Counted from the first letter of the stretch, positions 8,246 to 15,753 are shown. The stretch is 22,015 nucleotides of DNA from TH-plancto1 sp031431195 (GCA_031431195.1 JANPCU010000306.1:1-22015); one strand, 5' to 3'. Translations and numbers: made by a program. The notes: generated by a model from the sequence alone, not told the origin.

Positions 8246-9475
8246 TCAAGCACTGACGGGGACAGTGGCCCGAGTGTGACTCAATTCGGCAGTGGCCTCG
8301 CCGGGCCGGGGGAAGAATGACTTCAGCGACAGGAACGGCTTCTCAAAGAACTTCCAGGAGAGTGCTGAGACTGCCAGCGTCGCCAGTAAAGTGGCCGACA
8401 AGATCGCCAGCGGTTGCACAGATTCGGGCAGGACCGACCAGTCGAGCTGCAGTACCAGTTTGTAGATCGGTCGATGGATCACGTACATCGCGTAGCTGAA
8501 CTGACCCGGCAGCGTCAGCCAGCGCTGCGAGAGGACTCTCGCAAACCAGTGCTGCGGCGACACCGCAGCTGCGGAGAACACGAAGCAGCCGAACATCAGG
8601 CCGAGCAGCGTGTGCCCGATGGTCTGCGAACCGACTTGTTCGGTCTTGAGCAGCGGCCACACCGAGTCAACGCCGACAATCACTACGGCTAGTAGCGACA
8701 TCACCGGCCATGCCCAGCGGATAAGCCGGGGATACCAGACGGGTGATCGCAAGCCCATTGCGAAGAGAGCGCCGAGACACAGACTGTCCATGCGAGCCAC
8801 GGTGGTTACGTACAAGGCGATCGCCGGAGCCCCGGTCCACCACAGGCCCACCCGCAGCGCGAGAGCCAGAGCGATGCAGGCCCAGCAGACTTTCGCCAGC
8901 GAGCGCGTCGACAGATATCCGACGACGAACGGCCAGACCAGATAGAACTGCTCCTCGACCGCCAGCGACCAGAAGTGATTCAGATCGTCGACATGGGGCC
9001 AGTGTCCCTCATACGCGAACCGCCAGTTCTGGAGGTAGGTCCAGAACCAGAATTGATCCTGCGAGAGTTCACTGACTCTACGAGCCACCGGCCTCGCGGG
9101 ACTCCAGTATTCCGCCAGCACGGGCACCGCGACGAACGTCACCGCGAGTGCCAGAAAGTACAACGGAAAGATCCGCAGTGATCGCCGGGCGAAGAAGCTG
9201 AGGAGGTAGCCGGGCTTGCCGCGCGAGTCGATCAGAATGCCGGTGATCAGGAATCCGGACAGCACGAAGAACAGGTCCACGCCGGTCCAGCCCGCGACAC
9301 TCGCCTTGCGGAGTACGAAGTTCAACAGGCCCCCGCCGGGCACCTTCAAGCAGTCGTACAGAAACACCGTCAGGATCGCGATCCCGCGTACGCCGTCGAG
9401 CGCTGGACGATGGTCCGAAGGAAGGAGATTGAACTCGCGCGGAGTGAAATTGAGTCGAAAAAACCAGTTGCTCAT
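8246..9475 (-). CDS. Acyltransferase-3 family integral membrane protein
   Basis: A 409-residue multi-pass membrane protein of the acyltransferase 3 (OafA/YrhL-like) family, which transfers acetyl or other acyl groups to glycans or lipids at the membrane. Hallmarks visible are RPALDGVRGIAIL (23-35), GVDLFFVLSGFLITGIL (65-81), FFARRSLRIFPLYFLAL (94-110) and HFWSLAVEEQFYLVWPF. About ten hydrophobic segments fit the family, and length is typical. The conserved R-x10-H motif of the first helix reads R30-x10-D41, so the usual histidine is replaced by aspartate. Its ATG overlaps the stop of the upstream acetyltransferase gene by four bases (ATGA), with GAGG upstream, so the two are co-translated. 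The substrate is unknown. Confidence 0.92.
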   Translation of the reverse strand: MSNWFFRLNFTPREFNLLPSDHRPALDGVRGIAILTVFLYDCLKVPGGGLLNFVLRKASVAGWTGVDLFFVLSGFLITGILIDSRGKPGYLLSFFARRSLRIFPLYFLALAVTFVAVPVLAEYWSPARPVARRVSELSQDQFWFWTYLQNWRFAYEGHWPHVDDLNHFWSLAVEEQFYLVWPFVVGYLSTRSLAKVCWACIALALALRVGLWWTGAPAIALYVTTVARMDSLCLGALFAMGLRSPVWYPRLIRWAWPVMSLLAVVIVGVDSVWPLLKTEQVGSQTIGHTLLGLMFGCFVFSAAAVSPQHWFARVLSQRWLTLPGQFSYAMYVIHRPIYKLVLQLDWSVLPESVQPLAILSATLLATLAVSALSWKFFEKPFLSLKSFFPRPGEATAELSHTRATVPVSA

Positions 9476-10677
9476 GAGTGTCCCTCAACCAGTTCACGAG
9501 ACTCCTCATGCGCATCATCGAGTGAGCGGCCCGCTGCGGCACCCTGGCCTCGCAGTTGTCGATAGACATCCCGGGCCCAACGTGTCCCCTTCGCCGCTGC
9601 TGATCCCCAGCGAGTCGTGGTGAACAACGCGGTGCCGATCTCCTTACGGCCCGGCCAGACATGGTCGAGGAAACTGCCCGGACATGCACAGCTGTCGATA
9701 CTCTCGCACCGTGGCAGTTGAGACATGTGGTCTTGAATTTCGGCGGCGAGAAGGAACCCCGGGCAACCGCGTTCGAACTGGGGATCCCAGCCGATCTTGA
9801 AGGCGTAGTATTCCGACTCGGACCGAAACAGGCACATGCTGGCGATGACCTGCTCACCCAGGACCAGTTCCGCAAAACGGATGCGGTCGCGCGTGGCGAA
9901 GCCGAGAGCGACATTTTTCAGCGCCTCGGTCTCGCTCTGTCGACAGGCGAGGGCGGATTGCGATTCGCCCTTCCACCCCAGTGATTCCAGCCAAAGAAAC
10001 CGCTCCACAGCTGACAGATCACCATTCGGGCACCCGGTGAATCGCAGTGAAACCTTCCCGATCTTTTCTAGTGCTCGGCGACCACGCCGTAGACTTTTGG
10101 CCCGCTTGGCCGACATCGCTGAACCATCGTTGGCAGAGACGGTGGCTCGCTGGTGGTGGTCATCCACGGTCACGACCATTCGCTGTCGCTCACACTGGGC
10201 AGTCAGTAGGCCCGCCAAGGAACTTTGAAGCGGAAACATCGGCAGCGACAACCCATGCAGGTTTTGCTGACGCAGGAACTTCCACAAGGTCTCCACAATC
10301 GGTTCCCGTTCAGTCTCATCGACGAGCAGTCCCGTCATGAAGCTGTGCTCTGAACGGACTGCTCGCAAGTGGGGCAGGGGCAGTTGTCGTGTGGCGGGGA
10401 GACGTTCAAAGAGTCCGGCGAGAAGCCAGCGGCCTTGCGTGTCGATGATGGTGAGCAGTTGTGGCGATGGCGAGTTTGCGGGCGATCCCGATTGAGGGAA
10501 CAGGAATGACGGCGAGAGGAATGGGTTCCGCAGCAGACTGCGTTGCTCCAAGTCACGCCAGGCCGCTTCAAACGCCGGACTCGATTCACACGGAAAGGGG
10601 CGCATCTGGGCCACATACCCGGTAGCGATCGGGATCGGTGGGGAAGCTTGAACGGAGAGCAGAGCGGTGGCGGGCAC
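9472..10677 (-). CDS. GNAT acetyltransferase, BioF2-like/FemAB-type
   Basis: A 401-residue cytoplasmic protein. The region about 185-330 matches the BioF2-like acetyltransferase domain (Acetyltransf_6, once called CelD-type): KRAKSLRRGRRALEKIGKVSLRF, FLWLESLGWKGES, FAELVLGEQVIASMCLF and YYAFKIGWDPQFERGCPG. The domain is common in polysaccharide clusters and relates to FemAB enzymes. The N-terminal half (30-170) is probably the paired, degenerate fold. The start is a GTG at 10677 with AAAGG upstream; an ATG at 10605 is an alternative. It overlaps the acyltransferase-3 gene by four bases, suggesting joint modification of one envelope molecule. Substrate unknown. Confidence 0.82.
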   Translation of the reverse strand: MPATALLSVQASPPIPIATGYVAQMRPFPCESSPAFEAAWRDLEQRSLLRNPFLSPSFLFPQSGSPANSPSPQLLTIIDTQGRWLLAGLFERLPATRQLPLPHLRAVRSEHSFMTGLLVDETEREPIVETLWKFLRQQNLHGLSLPMFPLQSSLAGLLTAQCERQRMVVTVDDHHQRATVSANDGSAMSAKRAKSLRRGRRALEKIGKVSLRFTGCPNGDLSAVERFLWLESLGWKGESQSALACRQSETEALKNVALGFATRDRIRFAELVLGEQVIASMCLFRSESEYYAFKIGWDPQFERGCPGFLLAAEIQDHMSQLPRCESIDSCACPGSFLDHVWPGRKEIGTALFTTTRWGSAAAKGTRWARDVYRQLRGQGAAAGRSLDDAHEESRELVEGHS

Positions 10678-10976
10678 GGCATGCCTTTGAAAAACTGCTA
10701 CGCCCGAGGGAATCAGGCGTGGAATCAGCGTCGAACAAGCCTAATGATCCTAGAAGTCATGAGAATCCGAGAATGCCTGGAAGTCTCTGAAATCCGAGAT
10801 TGCGGGATAGGTGGGGTACGCCTTGCAGGATTGCAGCGATTGGTCAGCCTGTCCCGATTGACTGGTCATGTAAGCCTAGCTCACAGTCCACAGGGTGTGT
10901 TCGAATCAGCTGAGAATTGGCAGGCAGCGTTTGTCGCACCGCCAGACTGGTGAATTGCCGGTGCTACTTGGTGCTC

Positions 10977-11395
10977 TATCCACGCTTAATTTGAGGGTTC
11001 CACCCAGAAGGGAGGGCCAGGCCAGTGCGGTGAACCTGATCCTTGTGAATCCGTTCCCCGAGGGGCACGTTTTCGACGTGCCCCTTGTCCGACGAAGGAC
11101 GGGCGAAACTCCTTCACTCGGGAGTGAATTCAGACAGCAGAGATGGCCGCCAGAAACTCAAAGAGCGCAAACCGGGACGATTCTGGTGGCCTCAACTCTG
11201 CGGCCCAGCTGTCAGCAATAGCTCCCGCAAGCAGTCCTTCGCTTTTTCGGCTGTCGCTCTGCTGAGGACGGGCAAGTAAAAAACGTGCCCCACGAAGATC
11301 GCATCCTGTTCACAGCACTGGCTTGGCTCTGGCCGAGCCGCGACGGCGAGTCGACGTATCCCCCGGCTCGCGGCCCCGCCGGAGCTGCCGCCCTC
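10977..11395. repeat. Composite intergenic repeat element, copy 1
   Basis: A mosaic of modules shared with 13561-13925. Module 1 (10977-11020) matches 13561-13604 at 37 of 44 positions. The hairpin AGGGGCACGT (11061-11070)/ACGTGCCCCT (11076-11085) recurs at 13713-13733, with a variant at 11270-11290. GTTCACAGCACTGGC at 11308 recurs at 13878 and, inverted with one mismatch, at 11010-11035. The GCCGAGCCGC module at 11332 recurs at 13611. Inverted copies near both ends give the element an overall palindromic plan. It encodes no transposase, so it would be non-autonomous if mobile. Confidence 0.75.
11062..11084. repeat. GGGGCACGT hairpin
   Basis: A perfect 9-bp stem (11062-11070 with 11076-11084), extendable by an A-T pair, with loop TTTCG. 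Related hairpins lie at 11270-11290 (loop AAAAA, one mismatch) and 13713-13733 (loop TTTTG). Three occurrences within 2.7 kb mark it as a repeat module. Confidence 0.85.
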
Positions 11396-11511
11396 CCGAT
11401 CGATGCATGCGATTCACGAATCCCCTCTCATCGGGATTGGAGCTAGATCAGTGACTTGATAAGCTGACATAATACTATGAAGCGGGCTCCTGACATCGCA
11501 CGGCAAACATC

Positions 11512-11733
11512 ATGCAGCACAAGAGGTTAAGGTCTGTTTGGACGGCACTGCTCGTCGCAGCGGTTGCTTCGTCGGCCTGGGCTCATCCCGGTCATGGAAC
11601 GACAGAACCGACAGCTCCCGCACATGCCGCAGAACCGGTGCATCTGCTGCCTGCTATACTATTAGCGGGGGTGGTGGCGCTGGGAGGTTTTTCGGTTGTT
11701 CGGCGGCTCCAGCGAGTCCGCGAACGCAAGTAG
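11512..11733 (+). CDS. Small secreted/membrane protein with HPGHG motif
   Basis: A 73-residue protein. An N-terminal signal peptide (residues about 5-24, LRSVWTALLVAAVASSAWA) is followed by a His/Pro/Ala-rich segment (HPGHGTTEPTAPAHAAEPVH) and a second hydrophobic helix (about 46-62). It ends in a basic tail (RRLQRVRERK), predicting a short exported loop anchored at its C-terminus. The two histidine clusters could bind metal, but that is only inference. The signal-peptide plus anchor design argues that this is a real gene despite its size. No strong ribosome binding site is visible. The coiled-coil gene follows 96 bp downstream on the same strand, across a long palindrome. Function unknown. 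Confidence 0.72.
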   Translation: MQHKRLRSVWTALLVAAVASSAWAHPGHGTTEPTAPAHAAEPVHLLPAILLAGVVALGGFSVVRRLQRVRERK

Positions 11734-11745
11734 GCGTCCAGCGGG

Positions 11746-11809
11746 CGTGGGATCGGCTTCCAGCCGGTCTGTGGATTGCCATCATGACAGGCTGGAAGCC
11801 GATCCCACG
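11746..11809. repeat. Perfect 20-bp-arm palindrome
   Basis: A perfect inverted repeat: 11746-11765 pairs with 11790-11809 over all 20 bases (core GATCGGCTTCCAGCC) around a 24-nt loop. It begins 13 bp after the stop of the 73-residue protein. Only a weak T-run follows (CTTTGTT). It may act as terminator or mRNA-end stabiliser, but its form fits a dispersed palindromic repeat. Confidence 0.9.
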
Positions 11810-11829
11810 GCTTTGTTAAGGGGTCTCCC

Positions 11830-13377
11830 ATGCCGATACCCGGACAACGTGTATTCCAGGTAATTCGAGCGGCCCATGAACAGGCTCGGGCCGATGCGGA
11901 ACAAGCCGAGGGTGCTCAGAAGCACCTGAAGACCGAGGTCGAGCAAGTCGTTTCTGATCGCGGGACGGCGCTCCTGGAACTGGCGAAGCACGACCTGCCC
12001 GACATTCGCCGCGAGACCATCCAGTCGACTTTCGCTGAGATACAGCGCGAATTAATTCTGATCGTCGAACGCAAAGAGCGGACGCTGGCCGAACTGCAAG
12101 GACGCATCGCGCGTCTCCTGTCCGCTGAACAGGAGGCTTCTCAGTCTCGCTCGCAAGCCGACGCTCAACTCACACAACAGCTCGCAGAGCAGGCACGTTT
12201 GCAGGCTGTGGTGCTGTCCGAGCTGCAGGTCCACGCAGAGTTCCCCGCGCTCTCGAAGCAAGCTGTCGAGGCGGAAGCGGCCCTGCGCCAAGACGAGAAA
12301 CGTGTCGCCGATGTGCAGGCCGGTGCTAGCGAAAAGCTCCCGACCTATGAGCGCAGCTCGCTGTTCCAGTACCTGTATCGCCGCCGCTTCCTGACCCCCG
12401 AGTACACCGAGCGCGGGTGGACCCGCCGCATGGATCGCTGGGTCTCTGAACTGATTGGCTACCCGACGGCGAAGCGGGGCTACGAGTTCCTCAAGAACAC
12501 TCCCGTGCTGATGCAAAACGAACTCACCCGGCGGCGCGAGGTGTTTCATCAGCTGATGACTCAGATCGAAAAAATCGAGGAAGAGGTCGCAAACCGGGTC
12601 GGACTGACCCCGGTCATCACCGCAGCTGCGGAAGCCCGGCAACTGCGAGGCCGCCTGGACGAACAACTGGCCAAGACTCGCCGGCTGACGGTCTATGCTC
12701 AATCCGAACTGGCCGCTGTCAGCCAGGAGCAGTGCCAGTTCTACCAGGCGGCACTGGATCGTTATCGGGCGTTCCTCGACGCGACTGAAACTGCCGTACT
12801 CGAACAACGCGCCGAGCGCACGGCTAGTCCTCATGATGACGAGATCGTCTCCCGCATCGGCTTCCTGACCGCGCAGGTTCGGAAACTGAAGCCCCAGTTG
12901 CAGGAGACCGCTCAAGCGGTCGCATCCTCAGTCGGAGTCAGTGACGGGTTGGAGTTCATCACCCGCCGCTTCCAGCAGTCGAACTTCGAGGAGGATCGAT
13001 CGCATTTCGACGATCAGTTGCGCCTCGACCAACTGGTAGAGCGGTTCCGCAAAGGGATCCTGTCTCGTGAGGCGCTCTGGTCCGAGCTGAAACAGCATCA
13101 GAAGTTTGAGCGGACCGAGACGGAAACAACGGTGATGGACATCGTGAATCACCCGATGACCCATGTGCTGGCGCGGGCGATGGTCGAGGTGGTCGGAGCG
13201 GCACTCCAGCAGGGCGTCAACCGCAGCATCCAAAGGCGGAGTGGTCCGTCTGGCCCGGGCTGGTCCGGCCCCTCGATGCCCGATGTTCCAGTTCCGACTT
13301 GGGTCCGTACAAATCCCGCCCCCTCAGCCCCTTCCCGATCGGGCGGGGGAGAATATCGAACCGTAGATCGAATTTAA
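11830..13377 (+). CDS. Coiled-coil protein of unknown function
   Basis: A 515-residue protein I do not recognise. It has no signal peptide and no clear membrane helix, so it is probably cytoplasmic. Residues about 10-165 are charged and helix-rich with long coiled-coil stretches (EQARADAEQAEGAQKHLKTEVEQ; QEASQSRSQADAQLTQQLAEQ). A less helical central segment (about 172-235) is rich in aromatic and basic residues: SSLFQYLYRRRFLTPEYTERGWTRRMDRWVSEL. A second coiled-coil section covers about 240-400. The C-terminal about 60 residues are Pro/Ser/Gly-rich and disordered-looking. AAGGGG lies just upstream of the ATG, supporting the start. It may form an operon with the 73-residue protein upstream. 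A scaffold or filament role is possible, but nothing proves it. Confidence 0.85.
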   Translation: MPIPGQRVFQVIRAAHEQARADAEQAEGAQKHLKTEVEQVVSDRGTALLELAKHDLPDIRRETIQSTFAEIQRELILIVERKERTLAELQGRIARLLSAEQEASQSRSQADAQLTQQLAEQARLQAVVLSELQVHAEFPALSKQAVEAEAALRQDEKRVADVQAGASEKLPTYERSSLFQYLYRRRFLTPEYTERGWTRRMDRWVSELIGYPTAKRGYEFLKNTPVLMQNELTRRREVFHQLMTQIEKIEEEVANRVGLTPVITAAAEARQLRGRLDEQLAKTRRLTVYAQSELAAVSQEQCQFYQAALDRYRAFLDATETAVLEQRAERTASPHDDEIVSRIGFLTAQVRKLKPQLQETAQAVASSVGVSDGLEFITRRFQQSNFEEDRSHFDDQLRLDQLVERFRKGILSREALWSELKQHQKFERTETETTVMDIVNHPMTHVLARAMVEVVGAALQQGVNRSIQRRSGPSGPGWSGPSMPDVPVPTWVRTNPAPSAPSRSGGGEYRTVDRI

Positions 13378-13560
13378 ATCTGCGCATCATGTTTGACCGA
13401 TGAAGAGGCCCATCGTCTTCCCGACTCTGCGGCACCCGTGGGCTTGGACCAGCCGTAGCGAGTTTGGAGACGCCTCATCCGGAGCATCCGACCTTCGTTG
13501 CCAGCTGTTCCCATTTCAGAATTCAACAGACGGGAACAAGGGCGGTGTCGCCAGTTGCCC

Positions 13561-13925
13561 TGTCCACGCTTAATTTTGGGGTTCCCCGCAGTCGGGAGGG
13601 CCAGACTCTTGCCGAGCCGCAACGGCCTGTCGACGTGTTCCCCGGCTCGCGGCTCGGCAGGAGCCTCGCCCCAATGCTGTTAAAACGATTGAGGTCGATC
13701 ACGTGGGGCGTGGGGCACGTTTTTGACGTGCCCGTCGACTCTCCGACCGTAGCTCATGTCGCTCCGCGACTGAGATTCCTCCCACCAGCCCCCCTTCGAT
13801 TTCTGGGGAACTTCCGCGTAGAATTCATCATCAGGCGGAATGCGAGTCGCAGAGCGACATCGCCTACACTCAATCGTGTTCACAGCACTGGCCTGGCCCT
13901 CCCGGCGGGCCTGCCTCAACTCCAA
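13561..13925. repeat. Composite intergenic repeat element, copy 2
   Basis: Shares its modules with 10977-11395. Module 1 is at 13561-13604. The GCCGAGCCGC block has a perfect 10-bp inverted partner (13611-13620 with 13649-13658). The hairpin GGGCACGT (13713-13720)/ACGTGCCC (13726-13733) follows. GTTCACAGCACTGGC at 13878-13903 is the near-perfect inverse of 11010-11035. Module order and spacing differ between the copies, as expected for mosaic repeats. Confidence 0.75.
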
Positions 13926-13948
13926 GCCTTTGCGTGGATGAGGCTCGA

Positions 13949-14051
13949 GTGGTCCACCAACATTAACTTGTGGGCTTCGGCGAACGCTTGTTGGCGTCCG
14001 CCCACGTTCTGGCGAACGTAGCGACCCCACAAGTTCAACCTGGTGGACCAC
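13949..14051. repeat. Large imperfect palindrome with 26-nt arms
   Basis: Arms 13949-13974 and 14026-14051 (starting GTGGTCCACCA and ending TGGTGGACCAC) pair at 22 of 26 positions around a 51-nt interior. The interior includes a smaller hairpin (ACGTTC at 14004-14009 with GAACGT at 14014-14019). It resembles a foldable element such as an integron attC in shape, but the RYYYAAC/GTTRRRY core sites are not visible. Confidence 0.82.
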
Positions 14052-14137
14052 AAGGTGAGATTGCAACGAGAGAATACGGAGGGCATATCCCTTCTGTGCC
14101 TTCATCACCCAGAGCGATGCCTGGGCCACCAGCAGAG

Positions 14138-14183
14138 AGCGAGCCGAGTGCAATTCCCTGGGCTTTGACGCTTTCGGCTCGCT
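14138..14183. terminator. Inverted repeat just downstream of metY
   Basis: AGCGAGCCGA (14138-14147) pairs perfectly with TCGGCTCGCT (14174-14183) around a 26-nt loop, 12 bp beyond the metY stop. No T-run follows on the minus strand, so it is at best a weak or factor-assisted terminator, or another palindromic repeat. Confidence 0.5.
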
Positions 14184-14195
14184 CACTCGCACTTG

Positions 14196-15500
14196 CTACA
14201 CCGCGTCCAGCGCCTGCTTCAGATCCCCGATGATGTCGTTCACATCTTCGGTCCCGACTGACAGCCGCACGAAGTCGGGAGTCACGCCGGTACTCTTCTG
14301 CTCCTCGGGGGAGAGTTGCTGGTGGGTCGTGCTGTTGGGGTGGATGATCAGCGATTTGCTGTCGCCGATGTTGGCCAGGTGCGAGAAGAGCTTCACGCTG
14401 TTGATCAGCTTGATGCCGTTCGCGGTCTGCTGGGTCGGGGTGGCTCCGGCGATGCCGAAGCCGAAGACGGCTCCGGTGCCGCGCGGCATGTACTTCTTGC
14501 CGAGGGCGTAGCTGGGGTGCGACTCCAGACCGGCGTACCCGACCCACGACACCTTCTTGTGGCTGGCCAGGAACTTCGCCACGGTCAGGGCGTTGTCGCA
14601 GTGCCGCTCCATCCGCAGGTGCAGCGTCTCCAACCCCTGCAGCAGCATCCAGGAATTGAACGGGCTGATCGCCGGGCCGAGGTCGCGGAGCAGTTGCGTG
14701 CGGATCTTGAGGATGTACGCAATGTTCATCCCGCCGAAGGTGTTGTAGAAGCTCATCCCGTGGTAGCTCGGGTCAGGCTCGGTCAGCTCGGGGAACTTGC
14801 CGTTGTTCCAGGGGAAGCCCCCCTTCTCGATGATCGCTCCACCAATTGAGGTTCCGTGTCCGCCGATGAACTTGGTACAGCTGTGAACGACGATATCGGC
14901 CCCGTGGTCGAATGGTCGGCAGAGGAACGGACTGGCCATGGTGTTGTCGACGATGAGAGGAATGCCTGCGTCATGGGCGATCTGGGCAATGGCGGCGAGG
15001 TCGGCGATGTCGCAGCGCGGGTTGCCGATCGTCTCCAGATAGAGGCAGCGGGTGTTGGGCTGGATGGCCTTCTTGAAGTTCTCGGGGTTGCTCTGATCGA
15101 CGAACGTGCAGTCGATCCCCATCTTGGGGAAGGTGTAGTGGAACAGATTATACGTGCCGCCGTAGAGGCTCGACGACGAGACGATGTGTTGTCCGGCCTG
15201 GCAGATGTTGAGGATCGCCAGCGACTCAGCTGCCTGTCCTGACGCCACCGCGAGTGCCCCCGAGCCGCCCTCGAGCAGAGCAAGTCGCTTCTCCAGAACA
15301 TCAGTCGTGGGGTTCATCAGCCGCGTGTAGATGTTCCCGAAGGCCCGCAGACCGAACAGATCAGCTGCATGGTCAGTGTCGTTGAAGACGTAGGAAGTCG
15401 TCTGATAGAGCGGCACCGCCCGCGAATTGGTCGTCGGGTCAGGCACCTGGCCCCCGTGCAGACAGAGGGTTCCGGGTTGAAGTTGGGATGGTTCGGACAT
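14196..15500 (-). CDS. metY: O-acetylhomoserine sulfhydrylase (PLP enzyme)
   Basis: A 434-residue Cys/Met-metabolism PLP enzyme. It makes homocysteine from O-acetylhomoserine and sulfide in the direct-sulfhydrylation route to methionine. Visible are LYQTTSYVF (31-39), NIYTRLMNPT (56-65), the Ser-Gly-Gln cofactor region ALAVASGQAAE (82-92), LYLETIGNP (153-161), the PLP-nitrogen aspartate in IVDNTMASP (183-191) and the Schiff-base lysine K210 in HSCTKFIGGHGTSIGG. The C-terminal half includes the family's FVRLSVGTED near the end. Its length equals the MetY norm and exceeds MetB/MetC enzymes of about 390. The frame stays open to 15743, and an ATG at 15548 is possible, but homology starts near MSEPSQLQPGT, so 15500 is preferred. 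It is monocistronic as far as can be seen. Confidence 0.93.
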   Translation of the reverse strand: MSEPSQLQPGTLCLHGGQVPDPTTNSRAVPLYQTTSYVFNDTDHAADLFGLRAFGNIYTRLMNPTTDVLEKRLALLEGGSGALAVASGQAAESLAILNICQAGQHIVSSSSLYGGTYNLFHYTFPKMGIDCTFVDQSNPENFKKAIQPNTRCLYLETIGNPRCDIADLAAIAQIAHDAGIPLIVDNTMASPFLCRPFDHGADIVVHSCTKFIGGHGTSIGGAIIEKGGFPWNNGKFPELTEPDPSYHGMSFYNTFGGMNIAYILKIRTQLLRDLGPAISPFNSWMLLQGLETLHLRMERHCDNALTVAKFLASHKKVSWVGYAGLESHPSYALGKKYMPRGTGAVFGFGIAGATPTQQTANGIKLINSVKLFSHLANIGDSKSLIIHPNSTTHQQLSPEEQKSTGVTPDFVRLSVGTEDVNDIIGDLKQALDAV

Positions 15501-15656
15501 GAGCGGAGGTTCCAAAGGAGTTGAGTCATGGGGGGAGGAAGTCGACATCCTAATCGGGCCGAATCCCACTCGCAAAGCATGCCCCGAACCGTAGCCTTCG
15601 CCACTGGCCTCGCCCGGGTGGTTCCCGCGACGGCCAGACTTCGCGAGGAGAGAAAC

Positions 15657-15753
15657 GAGACATTTCGTAGGACGGACTTCCAAGTCCGTCCGTGTTGAAA
15701 ACCTTGGGGAGCGACGGACTCGGAAGTCTGTCGTACGTCTCAAACTCGCTCGC
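15657..15753. repeat. Double-hairpin intergenic repeat, copy 2
   Basis: Second copy of the element at 57-153, between the MoxR gene and metY. Hairpin 1: 15670-15678 pairs with 15683-15691, with an added T-A pair at 15679/15682. Hairpin 2: 15713-15720 pairs with 15725-15732 with one G-T wobble. Relative to copy 1, G78-C83 becomes T-A and G120-C125 becomes T-A, so both stems keep pairing. Confidence 0.85.

Larger units (their letters stand above)
10678..11511. other. Repeat-rich intergenic region, no gene
   Basis: An 834-bp stretch with no credible gene; open frames here are short and run across palindromes. It contains an imperfect direct repeat (10751-10775 and 10778-10802, 18 of 25 matching), a composite element at 10977-11395, a perfect 7-bp hairpin at 11113-11128 and an 11-bp inverted pair at 11145-11155/11181-11191 (one wobble). 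The last 60 bp before 11512 are less GC-rich and probably hold the promoter of the next gene. Confidence 0.7.
13378..14195. other. Repeat-rich intergenic region, no gene
   Basis: An 818-bp stretch between the convergent coiled-coil and metY genes. Long open frames on both strands (for example 13464-14021 plus and 13680-14192 minus) run through palindromes and lack protein-like character, so I do not call them genes. It contains the second composite element (13561-13925), a 26-nt-arm palindrome (13949-14051) and a 10-bp inverted repeat (14138-14183). Confidence 0.7.

Noticed and set aside
10543..11279. Several overlapping open frames of 64-136 codons
   Set aside because: They begin inside the acetyltransferase gene or cross repeat modules. 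Peptides such as EGQASAVN and HVFDVPV come from repeat DNA.
11456..11478. Promoter TTGATA with TAATAC/TACTAT before the 73-residue protein
   Set aside because: The spacing between the hexamers is only about 8-11 bp, too short for a standard promoter.
13949..14051. Integron attC site
   Set aside because: The fold is similar, but RYYYAAC and GTTRRRY core sites and any integrase or cassette layout are missing.
13464..14192. Long open frames on both strands (185 and 170 codons)
   Set aside because: They overlap each other and run through several palindromes and repeat modules shared with 10977-11395. The translations lack protein-like character, so they are by-products of GC-rich repeats.
15501..15743. 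Longer N-terminus for the metY product
   Set aside because: The extra residues are Arg-rich, the first part runs into the double-hairpin repeat, and homology to MetY begins near residue 82 of the long form.
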